64,000 bases of DNA, from NCBI GenBank assembly GCA_028281885.1, contig JANQJA010000008.1, positions 248,001 to 312,000 of the forward strand, read 5' to 3'. This stretch comes from Pseudomonadales bacterium. GTDB taxonomy: Bacteria; Pseudomonadota; Gammaproteobacteria; Pseudomonadales; Azotimanducaceae. The notes beneath the pieces were generated by a model that ran no database searches, was not told the origin of the DNA, and saw only the letters and a program-made list of their open reading frames with translations. The position numbers were made by a program, and so were the translations under genes. Shown here piece after piece: positions 1 through 10,521 of the stretch (position 1 is the stretch's first letter; each line of letters begins with the position of its first letter).

Positions 1-531
1 GTTGACGAACACATTGTTCGCGAGAAAGATCTTGTCCACCCGGCCTTCCTCGAAGGCATCCAGCATCACCTTGATGCTGCCGATCAGATCACTCATGGCA
101 GGCTCTTCGCTGGTATGGCTGGACGCCGCGGCCACGTTGCCCCCATAGCTTCGAAAAAACTGGGTTGCCTTGTTACCAATCAGACACAGATCAACTTCAA
201 TATCCTGATCCGTCCACGTTTTGATATCCATGACCGCCCGTTTCAGCAGGTTCACGTTCAAACCACCGCAGAGTCCACGGTCCGTGGTCACGATGATGTA
301 GCCAACGCGACTGATTTCGCGTTCCATCATGAACTTGTGGCGATACTCGGCCGAGGCATTCGCAACGTGCCCAATAACCGCTCGGATATGATCAGAATAG
401 GGACGCCCGCGTGCCATCCGGTCCTGAGCCTTGCGCATCTTTGATGCAGCCACCATTTCCATCGCACTGGTGATCTTCTGAGTATTCTTGATACTGCCGA
501 TCTGTGTCCGTAGTTCTTTCGTGTTCGCCAT
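1..531 (-). CDS. atpG: ATP synthase F1 subunit gamma (partial, N-terminal 177 residues)
   Basis: Central rotor shaft of F1, which couples rotation of the c-ring to ATP synthesis at the membrane. The visible 177 residues begin [20 protein letters not shown] and contain the family motif [16 protein letters not shown] near residues 21-36 and [11 protein letters not shown] near residues 78-88. The start ATG lies at 529-531, 27 bases after the atpA stop. The reading frame is open to base 1, so the C-terminal part lies outside the window. It is the last gene visible in the minus-strand atp operon. Certain call; only the truncation by the window edge is notable. Confidence 0.96.
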   Translation of the reverse strand, partial: MANTKELRTQIGSIKNTQKITSAMEMVAASKMRKAQDRMARGRPYSDHIRAVIGHVANASAEYRHKFMMEREISRVGYIIVTTDRGLCGGLNVNLLKRAVMDIKTWTDQDIEVDLCLIGNKATQFFRSYGGNVAAASSHTSEEPAMSDLIGSIKVMLDAFEEGRVDKIFLANNVFVN

Positions 532-558
532 ACTAAGCTCGTTAGCCTGCCTGGTTCT

Positions 559-2103
559 CTACCAGGTCTGGGTTTGCTTGAACTTCTCAATCGCGGCCTT
601 CAACTCCGCCACAATTTCGTCGTTGTAGTCACCGGTTTCATTGATCCGCGCCATGAATCCTGCGTGCTCAGAATTGAGATAGGCCATCAACGCTGCTTCG
701 AAATCCAGCACCTTGTCGACCGGCACATCCTCAAGAAAACCTTCGCTCGCGGCATACAGGGCAGCGCCCATCTCGGCAACATTCATCGGTGCAAACTGTT
801 TTTGTTTCATCAGTTCATTCACCCGCTCACCATGTTCGAGCTGACGTCGGGTTGCTTCATCCAGGTCCGAGGCAAACTGCGAGAAGGCGGCCAGTTCCCG
901 ATACTGGGCCAGCGCGAGTTTGATACCACCGGAAATCTTTTTCATATAACTGACCTGGGCGTCGCCGCCCACACGAGATACCGAGATACCCGGGTTCATG
1001 GCAGGTCGTTCACCCGCATTGAACTTGTCCGTTTCAAGGAAGATCTGACCGTCAGTGATTGAGATGACGTTGGTGGGAACAAACGCCGATACGTCGCCGG
1101 CCTGGGTCTCAATAATCGGCAGCGCCGTCAAGGATCCCGTCTGCCCCTTCACTTCACCGTTGGTGAACTCTTCAACATACTCCGCATTGACCCGTGCAGC
1201 ACGCTCCAGGAGACGGGAATGAAGATAGAAAACATCACCAGGATAGGCTTCCCGGCCGGGCGGTCTGCGCAGCAGCAGTGAAATCTGGCGATAAGCCCAG
1301 GCCTGCTTGGTGAGATCATCGTAAATAATCAGCGCGTCTTCACCCCGGTCACGGAAATACTCACCCATGGTGCAGCCGGAATAGGCAGCGAGATACTGCA
1401 TCGGCGCGGGGTCAGAGGCACCGGCCGCAACCACAATCGTGTTTTCCATGGCGCCGTATTCTTCAAGCGTGCGAACCGCGTTGGCAATCGATGAAAATTT
1501 CTGACCGATGGCGACATAAACACACTTAATCCCGGACTTCTGCTGATTGATGATGGTGTCGATCGCGATGGCGGTCTTACCCACCTGACGGTCACCGATA
1601 ATCAGCTCTCGTTGGCCCCGGCCAATCGGAATCATGGAGTCGATACACTTGAGGCCCGTCTGAACCGGCTGATCGACGTGCTTTCTGGCGATAACGCCCG
1701 GCGCAACTTTTTCAACCGGATCAGTCATGCGTGCATTGATCGGACCCTTGCCGTCAATGGGATTGCCCAGAGAATCAACAACACGGCCAAGCAGCTCAGG
1801 ACCCACCGGTACTTCCAGAATACGTCCCGTACACTTGGCGGTCTGGCCTTCTCGCAGCGACTTGTAATCGCCGAGAACAACCGCACCTACCGAATCACGC
1901 TCCAGGTTCAGCGCGAAACCATACAGGTTGTTCGGAAACTCGATCATCTCGCCGTTCTGAACATCGGCGAGCCCATGAATCCGGACAATACCGTCCGATA
2001 CACTGACGATCGTGCCTTCGTTTCTCGCTTCTGAGGAGACATCAAGCTTCTCGATCCGCTGCTTGATAATCTCGCTGATCTCGGAAGGATTCAGTTGTTG
2101 CAT
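559..2103 (-). CDS. atpA: ATP synthase F1 subunit alpha
   Basis: Non-catalytic nucleotide-binding subunit of the F1 hexamer. At 514 residues it has the usual length. The N-terminal beta-barrel part is followed by a Walker A motif GDRQVGKT at about residues 170-177, then the conserved VYVAIGQK segment and the [10 protein letters not shown] segment expected of alpha subunits. It starts 34 bases after atpH and precedes atpG, the standard order I-B-E-F-H-A-G. Several long ORFs on the opposite strand across this gene are shadows. Confidence 0.98.
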   Translation of the reverse strand: MQQLNPSEISEIIKQRIEKLDVSSEARNEGTIVSVSDGIVRIHGLADVQNGEMIEFPNNLYGFALNLERDSVGAVVLGDYKSLREGQTAKCTGRILEVPVGPELLGRVVDSLGNPIDGKGPINARMTDPVEKVAPGVIARKHVDQPVQTGLKCIDSMIPIGRGQRELIIGDRQVGKTAIAIDTIINQQKSGIKCVYVAIGQKFSSIANAVRTLEEYGAMENTIVVAAGASDPAPMQYLAAYSGCTMGEYFRDRGEDALIIYDDLTKQAWAYRQISLLLRRPPGREAYPGDVFYLHSRLLERAARVNAEYVEEFTNGEVKGQTGSLTALPIIETQAGDVSAFVPTNVISITDGQIFLETDKFNAGERPAMNPGISVSRVGGDAQVSYMKKISGGIKLALAQYRELAAFSQFASDLDEATRRQLEHGERVNELMKQKQFAPMNVAEMGAALYAASEGFLEDVPVDKVLDFEAALMAYLNSEHAGFMARINETGDYNDEIVAELKAAIEKFKQTQTW

Positions 2104-2137
2104 GTTCCGTTCCTCAGGGAAAGGTTAAATTGGGTTG

Positions 2138-2680
2138 TTAGCTGAGTGCGTGAGCAAGTTTCTCAAGCTTGCCGCGAACTGAATGATCAATCACCGTGTC
2201 GTCTGTCCGAATGATCACGCCGCCCAGCAGATTTTGGTCCACCTGTGTCGACAGGTCGATCTGCTTCTGTAGTCGCTTTGCCAGCGCTTCCGCCAACTTG
2301 TCTTTGTCTGCTTCATCCACCTCGAAGGCTGATGTCACTTCGACATCCACCGTCTTTTCGTACTGCGCTTTCAGGTTCTCGTACAGCTCACTGATCTCAG
2401 GCAGCAGTGGCAACCGACCGTTCTCCGCAAGAATGCGAACAAAGTTTTTGCACGGCTCATTCAGCTCATCGGATAACAGGTCAATCAGGACCGCAGCTTC
2501 CTGTTCGTGACTCAGTTGCGGATTGTCGAGCGCAGCCTCAAGCACATCAGTCGCTGCCGCTGCTCCCAGTAGGGCCAGCATCCGGGACCAGCCCGAAAGC
2601 CCGTCCTGCTGATCCATCGCGAAAGAAAAGGCCGCGCGGGCATAAGGCCTGGCGACGGTAGTGAGCTCTGCTTCTGCCAT
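2138..2680 (-). CDS. atpH: ATP synthase F1 subunit delta
   Basis: Peripheral-stalk protein that links the F1 alpha subunits to the b-subunit dimer. The 180 residues match the family in length. The N-terminal helical domain begins MAEAELTTVARPYARAAF, with the typical ARPYA-AF start, and the C-terminal part carries the LLGGVIIRTDDTVIDHSVRG segment diagnostic of OSCP/delta proteins. It lies 13 bases after atpF and is followed by atpA. Confidence 0.96.
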   Translation of the reverse strand: MAEAELTTVARPYARAAFSFAMDQQDGLSGWSRMLALLGAAAATDVLEAALDNPQLSHEQEAAVLIDLLSDELNEPCKNFVRILAENGRLPLLPEISELYENLKAQYEKTVDVEVTSAFEVDEADKDKLAEALAKRLQKQIDLSTQVDQNLLGGVIIRTDDTVIDHSVRGKLEKLAHALS

Positions 2681-2693
2681 AGTCGACTATCCG

Positions 2694-3164
2694 TTACAGC
2701 TGGGCAGCAAGTTTGTCCAGCATCTGCTGGTGTGCGCCGCGATCGACTGACGTTTCGAGGATCTTCTCCGCACCTTCGATGGCCAGTTCGCCGACTCTCG
2801 CCCGCAGTTGTTCCCGGGCGCGATTGATTTCCTGATCAATTTCCGCCTGGGCTCCGGCCTTAATGCGATCAGCCTCATCCGAAGCCTGTTGCTTGGCTTC
2901 TTCGACGATCTGGTTCGCTCGATTGCGAGCCTGAGTAATCAACTCGGCAGCTTGCTGCTTGGCTTCTTCCAGTTCAGTAGCAGCTGACGAGTTCGCAGCC
3001 TCAAGCTGCTTCTCCGCCAATGCCGCCTTTTCCAGGCCGTTTGCAATTTGCTTTTGGCGGTCACGCATCACCTGCGTCAACGGTGGCCAGACGAACTTCA
3101 TGCAGAACCACACAAACAGAGCAAACGAGATAGCCTGCCCGATCATGGTCAAATTAATGTTCAC
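2694..3164 (-). CDS. atpF: ATP synthase F0 subunit b
   Basis: Membrane anchor and dimeric stator stalk of the ATP synthase. It starts [20 protein letters not shown], giving one N-terminal membrane segment (about residues 5-27), followed by a long charged Ala/Glu/Lys/Gln-rich helix to residue 156, as expected for the right-handed coiled-coil stalk. The length equals that of the E. coli protein. It sits between atpE and atpH. Confidence 0.96.
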   Translation of the reverse strand: MNINLTMIGQAISFALFVWFCMKFVWPPLTQVMRDRQKQIANGLEKAALAEKQLEAANSSAATELEEAKQQAAELITQARNRANQIVEEAKQQASDEADRIKAGAQAEIDQEINRAREQLRARVGELAIEGAEKILETSVDRGAHQQMLDKLAAQL

Positions 3165-3202
3165 GCATCACCTCTGTGACTGAAGCGTTTATTGGGTTGT
3201 CG

Positions 3203-3433
<231 letters not shown>

Positions 3434-3474
3434 TTACTCCTGCGATTACTAATCAGTGTGGTTGAGTAAAACTA

Positions 3475-4729
<1,255 letters not shown>

Positions 4730-4780
4730 GGTTCCGGTTACCCCGTAAGGCACAGAGATCCCCCGTCAAACGCGGGGCCG

Positions 4781-4809
4781 AGTATAGAGATTTGGACATG
4801 GACGATCAA
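4781..4809 (-). promoter_or_regulatory. Sigma-70 promoter of the atp operon
   Basis: On the minus strand TTGATC (4809-4804) and TATACT (4786-4781) are separated by 17 bases, a close match to the sigma-70 consensus. It lies in the 76-100 base gap between parB and atpI and points into atpI. A small hairpin (CCCCG/CGGGG arms at 4761-4765 and 4773-4777) falls in the resulting leader. It lets the atp genes be expressed independently of the rsmG-parA-parB transcript. Confidence 0.65.
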
Positions 4810-4829
4810 CACAGAGATAGCTTTCTGAG

Positions 4830-5702
4830 TCAATCGAGTTCGCCAAAATACCCCAGTATGCCGTCGAGTTCGTCGAGACTGTTGTAGTTGATGACCAGCT
4901 TCCCTTTACCCCGCGCCGAATGGCGGATTTCGACCTGTTGGCCGAGTTTGTCAGACAGCCCTTGTTCCAGCCGCTGGGTATCTGCGTCAGCGGCTCGTCG
5001 CCGCTTTGCGGCATCGGGTTTGCCAGCCAGCAATCGCCTGACTCTGTCTTCCGTCTGTCGAACGGTCAGATCCTTGCTGACGATTTCCTTGCCAGCTGCA
5101 GTCTGCTCCGCCTCACCCAGACTCAGCAGGGCACGGGCGTGACCCATCTCGATATCACCCCGGACCAGCATCTCAGCGACAGCCGGGGCCAGATTCGAGA
5201 GCCGCAGCAGATTGGTCACCGCCGTGCGGCTCATGCCGACAGCTTCCGCCGCCTGCTGGTGGGTCAGCTCGAATTCACGAATCAATCGGTGCAGGGCCAC
5301 CGACTCTTCCATGGGATTGAGATCTTCCCGCTGGATATTCTCGATGAGTGACATGGCCACGACGGCCTCATCCTCAACGTTCTTGATGATCGCCGGGATC
5401 CTGTCCAGACCAGCCAGCTGCGCGGCACGCCAGCGCCGTTCGCCGGCGATGATCTCGTAGCGATCCTCGCCCACGCCCCGCACCACGACGGGCTGCATCA
5501 CACCCTGGGCCTTGATTGACGCAGCAAGCTCGGCGAGTCGCTGCTGGTCCATGACCTGGCGGGGTTGGTAGCGGCCGGGTTTCAGCCACTCCAGCGGCAG
5601 GTCTTCCAGCTTCTGGCCCGATTTCGCTGGCACATCAACGCGATGCTCTGCGCCAAGCAACGCATCCAGACCACGGCCGAGACCACGTTTCTTCGCTACC
5701 AT
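4830..5702 (-). CDS. parB: Chromosome partitioning protein ParB
   Basis: CTPase clamp that loads at parS sites, spreads on DNA and recruits SMC and ParA for origin segregation. The 290 residues include the basic N-terminus (KKRGLGRGLDALLG), the CTP-binding GERRWR box at residues 87-92, the ENIQREDLNPMEE segment near 121-133, the helix-turn-helix at about 147-168, and a C-terminal dimerisation domain. It follows parA by 40 bases in a parA-parB pair. Two candidate binding sites are inside recF (16534-16549, 17152-17167). Confidence 0.97.
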   Translation of the reverse strand: MVAKKRGLGRGLDALLGAEHRVDVPAKSGQKLEDLPLEWLKPGRYQPRQVMDQQRLAELAASIKAQGVMQPVVVRGVGEDRYEIIAGERRWRAAQLAGLDRIPAIIKNVEDEAVVAMSLIENIQREDLNPMEESVALHRLIREFELTHQQAAEAVGMSRTAVTNLLRLSNLAPAVAEMLVRGDIEMGHARALLSLGEAEQTAAGKEIVSKDLTVRQTEDRVRRLLAGKPDAAKRRRAADADTQRLEQGLSDKLGQQVEIRHSARGKGKLVINYNSLDELDGILGYFGELD

Positions 5703-5742
5703 GTTTTGGTTACCATGCTTTGGCCACCATGGACTCGGTTCC

Positions 5743-6540
5743 CTAGTTCATTCCGGAATTGACTGAAGCGTGGCGCTGCTCATCGCGTTGAACCAGTTCA
5801 CTGGCCAGCGCCAGGTACGCCTTGGCGCCCCGCGACTGCTTATCATAATACAATACCGGCAACCCATAGCTGGGCGCTTCCGCCAGCCGTACGTTACGGG
5901 GAATGACGGTTCGAAATACGCGGTCCCCGAAATGGTCAATCAACTGCCGCGAAACGTCTACAGCCAGGCTGGTTCGAGGGTCAAACATGGTCCGCACAAT
6001 ACCTTCGATCTCCAGCGTCGGGTTCAGGTGCCCGGTAATACGGGAGATGGTATTGACCAGCGCCGACAGCCCTTCGAGCGCGTAGTATTCGCACTGCATG
6101 GGGATGATGACTGCCTCGGCGGCGACCAGGCCATTGATGGTCAGCAAGCTTAGCGACGGCGGACAGTCGATAATGATGAAATCATATCGGTCCTGAACAC
6201 TCGCCAGGGCATCCGCCAACCGGTACTCGCGACGATCCAGCGACAACAGCTCAAGCTCGGCCCCGGTCAGCTCGACGTTGGCCGCCAGAATCTCGATCCC
6301 GGCGGACTCCGCTTCGGTGATTGCTTCCGTAACAGGGATGCCGTCGATCAGGACCTCGTAGACCGTCGTCTCGACTTCATTTTTGTCGACACCGCACCCC
6401 ATGGTGGCGTTGCCCTGTGGGTCCAGGTCAACCAGAAGCACCCGCCGACGCATCGCTGCCAGTGAAGCAGAGAGATTTACGCTGGTCGTCGTCTTGCCGA
6501 CGCCACCCTTCTGGTTGGTAATCGCAAATACCTTTGCCAT
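5743..6540 (-). CDS. parA: Chromosome partitioning ATPase ParA (Soj family)
   Basis: Deviant Walker ATPase that binds nucleoid DNA and moves ParB-parS complexes. It begins MAKVFAITNQKGGVGKTTTS, with the deviant Walker A KGGVGKTT at residues 11-18, followed by the A' motif LLVDLDPQGNATMG and Walker B DFIIIDCPPSLS. I chose the ATG at 6538-6540 (265 residues). The open frame runs 13 codons further upstream into rsmG, but that extension has no family counterpart. It lies 16 bases after rsmG. Confidence 0.96.
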   Translation of the reverse strand: MAKVFAITNQKGGVGKTTTSVNLSASLAAMRRRVLLVDLDPQGNATMGCGVDKNEVETTVYEVLIDGIPVTEAITEAESAGIEILAANVELTGAELELLSLDRREYRLADALASVQDRYDFIIIDCPPSLSLLTINGLVAAEAVIIPMQCEYYALEGLSALVNTISRITGHLNPTLEIEGIVRTMFDPRTSLAVDVSRQLIDHFGDRVFRTVIPRNVRLAEAPSYGLPVLYYDKQSRGAKAYLALASELVQRDEQRHASVNSGMN

Positions 6541-6556
6541 GGAGTCTCCCGACCAG

Positions 6557-7210
6557 TCAGGGGTGACGCAGCACGACAAGGTGACGCGTCGAACTCATAC
6601 CCGGAACTTCGAGGGGCTCGACCTGAGCAACCACAAGCGGTGCCGTGTCCGCCTCAATCTCAGCCGAGTCAATCGATCCTTTCATGGCCAGCGCCTGGCC
6701 ACCGGAAGTGAGCAAGTGTGCCGTCATCCGGCTGAACTGCGCAAGTGAGGAAAACGCTCGCGATGTCACCACCTCATATAGACCCCGATGATCTTCACTG
6801 CGGCAATGGACCACTTCCACATTGTCCAGACCGAGCGAAATTCTCGCCTGTTCCAGAAAGCGAATCCGTTTGCCATTGCCATCCAGCAGGGTAACCGCGA
6901 CGTCCGGTCTCGCCAGAGCCAGCGGAATCCCGGGTAATCCGGCACCGGTGCCGACGTCAATGAGCGTTTCCGGGGATCTCAGATACGGCACAATCGCCAG
7001 GGAATCCAGGAAGTGGTGGGTAACCATCTTCTCGGGCGCGACCCGCGTCAGGTTGGTAACCCGATTCCATTTCTGCAGCAGCGCCCCATACGCCATCAAC
7101 CGGTCTGCCAGCCGGTCCGGGCACTCGATGCCAAGGGCCGCAATGCCCTGCTCGAGCGGAATGCCGCCCAACGGAGTGCCGCCCAACGGAACGCCGCCGC
7201 CTGAGATCAT
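6557..7210 (-). CDS. rsmG: 16S rRNA (guanine-527-N7) methyltransferase
   Basis: SAM-dependent enzyme that methylates G527 of 16S rRNA; its loss gives low-level streptomycin resistance in other bacteria. The SAM-binding motif is [18 protein letters not shown] near residues 86-103. The 217 residues match the family. Its ATG overlaps the mnmG stop in ATGA (7207-7210), so translation is probably coupled. The first 19 residues are unusual: a Gly-Pro-Leu repeat ([16 protein letters not shown]) encoded by a tandem DNA repeat. The conserved protein begins only at about residue 20. Confidence 0.95.
   Translation of the reverse strand: MISGGGVPLGGTPLGGIPLEQGIAALGIECPDRLADRLMAYGALLQKWNRVTNLTRVAPEKMVTHHFLDSLAIVPYLRSPETLIDVGTGAGLPGIPLALARPDVAVTLLDGNGKRIRFLEQARISLGLDNVEVVHCRSEDHRGLYEVVTSRAFSSLAQFSRMTAHLLTSGGQALAMKGSIDSAEIEADTAPLVVAQVEPLEVPGMSSTRHLVVLRHP
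7158..7202. repeat. Three tandem 15-bp units at the 5' end of rsmG
   Basis: Units at 7158-7172, 7173-7187 and 7188-7202 are near identical (pattern ggarygccgcccaac; the third has two terminal changes). They encode the five-residue repeat GG(V/T/I)PL in the RsmG N-terminus. Because each unit is a multiple of three, gain or loss of a unit would leave the frame intact. Confidence 0.85.
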
Positions 7211-9087
7211 GCAGTCTTTCGTTGTTGCCCGCGCTTCAGGTGCACCAGGAGCAGAGAAATTGCCGCCGGCGTCATTCCCGGTATGCGGCTGGCCTGGCCA
7301 ATCGTCGTCGGCTCAACCTGAACCAGTTTCTGGCGGACTTCATTGGACAATCCCTTGATCGCCCCAAAATCAGTGTCGGCAGGAATCACCTGCTCGGAGC
7401 GGGACCGGGTACGGTCGATTTCTTCCTGCTGCCGGGCAATGTAGCCGGCATATTTGAAATCGATCTCGACCTGTTCATTGGCAACCGCATCCTCCCAGTC
7501 CAGTCCCACCGCCGACAATAGGCTTTCGATATGGACCTCTGGTCGTTTCAGCAGATCCGCCAGATGATGTTCCCGGGACAGGGGTTTCGACAACAATGCC
7601 TCCACGGCCGCATCACCCGGCCGGCAAAGATGATGCTGAAGTGCCACCCGGCGTGATTCAATTCGCTCCAACTTGTCGCTGAACCGACCCCAGCGCACAT
7701 CATCAACCAAGCCGAGTTCACGACCGACCGGCGTGAGACGTCGATCGGCGTTGTCCTGGCGCAGCACCAACCGATATTCCGCACGACTGGTGAACATGCG
7801 ATAGGGTTCACGGGTACCCAGCGTAATCAGGTCATCAATCAGTACACCGATATAGGCTTCATCCCGACGCGGCGACCAGGGCTCCAGGCTTCGTGCCTGT
7901 CGCGCAGCATTGATACCAGCAACCAGACCCTGGGCCGCGGCCTCCTCATAGCCAGTTGTACCATTGATCTGGCCGGCAAAGAAAAGACCGGCCAGGTGTT
8001 TGGTTTCCAGCGTCGGCCGCAAATCACGCGGTTCAAAGAAATCATATTCGATGGCATAACCCGGTCGCGTGATGTGGGCACGCTCGAACCCTTTGATACT
8101 TCTGACCAGGTCAATCTGCACGTCATAGGGCAGACTGGTGGAGATCCCGTTGGGATAGAGTTCGCGGGTACCCAACCCCTCCGGTTCAATGAAGATCTGG
8201 TGCGATGTCTTGTCCGCGAATCGAACCACCTTATCTTCGATCGACGGGCAGTAGCGGGGCCCGATCCCCTCAATTTCGCCGCTGAACAGCGGCGAGCGAT
8301 CCAGGCCACCGCGGATGATGTCGTGGGTACGCTCGGAAGTATGCGTGATGTGACAGGAAACCTGGCGTGGATGGTCCGACGGGGCCCCCAGAAAAGACAT
8401 CACCGGCCGCGGCTCATCGCCGGGTTGCGCTTCAAGCCCGGAAAAGTCGACCGTCTTGCCGTCGATCCGAGGTGGTGTTCCCGTCTTGAGTCGATCAACC
8501 TTGAAAGGCAGTTCCCGCAACCGCTGCGCCAGCCGGTTGGAAGGCGCATCACCGGCACGACCGCCCTGTTGCTTGTCAAACCCAACATGGATGACGCCGC
8601 CGAGGAAGGTGCCGACCGTCAGCACAACACTCGCTGCGCGGAATGTCAGGCCCATCTGTGTCACCACGCCCGTTACCCGCTCACCGTCGACCACCAGGTC
8701 TTCCACAGTCCCTTGAAATAAAACAAGATTTTGCTGGTTATCGACCTGAGAGCGGATGGCCTGGCGATACAGTGCACGGTCCGCCTGGGCCCGGGTGGCC
8801 CTGACCGCAGGCCCCTTGCGGGCATTCAGGGTACGAAAGTGAATACCGGCAGAGTCGGCCGCCTTCGCCATGGCACCACCCATGGCGTCAACTTCCTTGA
8901 CCAGATGGCTCTTGCCAATGCCGCCAATAGCCGGATTACAGGACATCTGGCCAAGCGTCTCGATATTCTGGGTCAGCAGCAGTGTGCGGGCGCCGCTACG
9001 CGCCGCTGCAAGCGCCGCTTCGGTCCCCGCATGACCACCGCCGACGATGACGACATCAAATCGCTCTGTTTCTGCCATGGACTGCAT
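7207..9087 (-). CDS. mnmG: tRNA uridine-5-carboxymethylaminomethyl(34) synthesis enzyme MnmG
   Basis: FAD-dependent partner of MnmE that installs the cmnm5 group on the wobble uridine of tRNAs. The 626 residues have the N-terminal dinucleotide motif [14 protein letters not shown] (about 12-25), the family block [20 protein letters not shown] (about 44-63) and the C-terminal helical MnmE/tRNA-binding region. A second in-frame ATG three codons later (9078) is an equally good start. Gene order mnmE-mnmG-rsmG is the classical trmE-gidA-gidB series. Confidence 0.97.
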   Translation of the reverse strand: MQSMAETERFDVVIVGGGHAGTEAALAAARSGARTLLLTQNIETLGQMSCNPAIGGIGKSHLVKEVDAMGGAMAKAADSAGIHFRTLNARKGPAVRATRAQADRALYRQAIRSQVDNQQNLVLFQGTVEDLVVDGERVTGVVTQMGLTFRAASVVLTVGTFLGGVIHVGFDKQQGGRAGDAPSNRLAQRLRELPFKVDRLKTGTPPRIDGKTVDFSGLEAQPGDEPRPVMSFLGAPSDHPRQVSCHITHTSERTHDIIRGGLDRSPLFSGEIEGIGPRYCPSIEDKVVRFADKTSHQIFIEPEGLGTRELYPNGISTSLPYDVQIDLVRSIKGFERAHITRPGYAIEYDFFEPRDLRPTLETKHLAGLFFAGQINGTTGYEEAAAQGLVAGINAARQARSLEPWSPRRDEAYIGVLIDDLITLGTREPYRMFTSRAEYRLVLRQDNADRRLTPVGRELGLVDDVRWGRFSDKLERIESRRVALQHHLCRPGDAAVEALLSKPLSREHHLADLLKRPEVHIESLLSAVGLDWEDAVANEQVEIDFKYAGYIARQQEEIDRTRSRSEQVIPADTDFGAIKGLSNEVRQKLVQVEPTTIGQASRIPGMTPAAISLLLVHLKRGQQRKTA

Positions 9088-9163
9088 TGTGCTTGGTTAA
9101 GGCGGGCTGATCCAGCCCGGAACGGACGCGCAAGTATACGGATTGCTTACGGGTTTTCCATGC

Positions 9164-10513
9164 CTACTTGCCGATGCAAAAGCTGGAGAAGATCTTTCCC
9201 AACAGGTCGTCAGACGTGACTTCGCCCGTGATTTCGCACAACGCCTGGTGACATTGCCTGAGTTCTTCAGCCAGCAGTTCGCCCGCACCGCTGGCAGCCA
9301 GCTGTCGACGGCCTTCACTGACAGCACGACCGGCACGCTCCAGCGCATCAAGATGGCGCCGGCGCGCCAGATATAGCCCTTCGACGTTGTCGCTCAGTCC
9401 CGCGACACTCGCCAGCCGCTTACGAAGCAGATCCATGCCTTCACCGGTCCGGGCAGACACGGCAATCACATTGCTGCTCAGTTCCAGATCAGGCGTTTGC
9501 ACCAGATCGACTTTGTTCAAAACCACCGTACAGATGTCACCCCGTTCAAGCTGGTTCAGGACATCGGCAACCACTGCCCGCCAGTCACCAACATGCTCAC
9601 TCAGGTCCACGACCACCAGTACCTGGTCAGCACGTTGTGCTTCACCAATGGCGCGTCGAATGCCTTCAACTTCAATCTCATCGCTGCTGACCCTGATGCC
9701 CGCCGTGTCGACAACCCGGATGGGCATCCCCTCGATCTGGATTACCTCGCGTACCACATCACGAGTTGTGCCAGGCACCGCCGTGACGATGGACGAGTCC
9801 GCACCGGTCAGGCAGTTCATAATGCTGGACTTGCCGGCGTTGGGTCGTCCGACGATGGCAAGGGTAAATCCTTCTCTCAACAATGCCCCCTGACCCGCCT
9901 CACCAACGATATGATCCAGTCGCGTTGCAATATCCTCGATTGATGCAGTGACCCGGTCATCTGCAAGAAAATCAATCTCCTCTTCCGGAAAATCAATGGC
10001 AGCCTCGACGAATATACGCAAGTTCAATACCGCTTCGCTGATCTCACCTACCCTTTCGCTGAAAGCACCCTGCATTGATCGCAGTGCGCCTCGGACCGCT
10101 TCACGGCTAACACTGTCAATCAGGTCCGCAATCGCCTCTGCCTGGGATAGATCGATTTTGTCGTTCAGGAACGCCCGTTCAGAAAATTCGCCAGGCCGGG
10201 CCAGCCGAGCGCCTTGATCCAGAACCGCTTCAACCAGCATGTCCAGAACCACCGGCCCGCCGTGTCCATGAAGTTCCAGCACGTCTTCGCCCGTAAAGGA
10301 TCGTGGTGCCTTGAAGAACAATGCCAGGCCGGTATCGATAATCTGACCATCCGCCCCGCGGAAATCGGCGTACCTGGCGTAACGGGGTTGAGGTAACGAC
10401 CCCAATAAGGCGCGACCGATGTCAGGTGTGGCGGGACCCGATACCCGCACAACACCGATACCCCCTTTCCCCGGAGGCGTCGCTACAGCCACGATCGTTT
10501 CGCCGCGACTCAT
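9164..10513 (-). CDS. mnmE: tRNA modification GTPase MnmE
   Basis: Potassium-activated GTPase acting with MnmG in wobble-uridine modification. The 449 residues begin with a folate-binding domain (IVAVATPPGKGGIGVVRVSG), followed by the G domain with GRPNAGKSS near residues 224-232, the DTAGIR switch and NKVD. The C-terminal end is FCIGK, the invariant CxGK motif. It starts eight bases after yidC. Confidence 0.97.
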   Translation of the reverse strand: MSRGETIVAVATPPGKGGIGVVRVSGPATPDIGRALLGSLPQPRYARYADFRGADGQIIDTGLALFFKAPRSFTGEDVLELHGHGGPVVLDMLVEAVLDQGARLARPGEFSERAFLNDKIDLSQAEAIADLIDSVSREAVRGALRSMQGAFSERVGEISEAVLNLRIFVEAAIDFPEEEIDFLADDRVTASIEDIATRLDHIVGEAGQGALLREGFTLAIVGRPNAGKSSIMNCLTGADSSIVTAVPGTTRDVVREVIQIEGMPIRVVDTAGIRVSSDEIEVEGIRRAIGEAQRADQVLVVVDLSEHVGDWRAVVADVLNQLERGDICTVVLNKVDLVQTPDLELSSNVIAVSARTGEGMDLLRKRLASVAGLSDNVEGLYLARRRHLDALERAGRAVSEGRRQLAASGAGELLAEELRQCHQALCEITGEVTSDDLLGKIFSSFCIGK

Positions 10514-10521
10514 GCAGGTTG

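Noticed and set aside
574..1062. 162-residue open frame on the plus strand opposite atpA
   Set aside because: It lies wholly within atpA, has no recognisable family motifs, and arises from codon bias on the complementary strand.
9103..9119. Hairpin (CGGGCTG/CCAGCCCG) between mnmE and mnmG as a terminator
   Set aside because: No T-run follows on the minus strand, and mnmE-mnmG are normally cotranscribed; kept out of the feature list.
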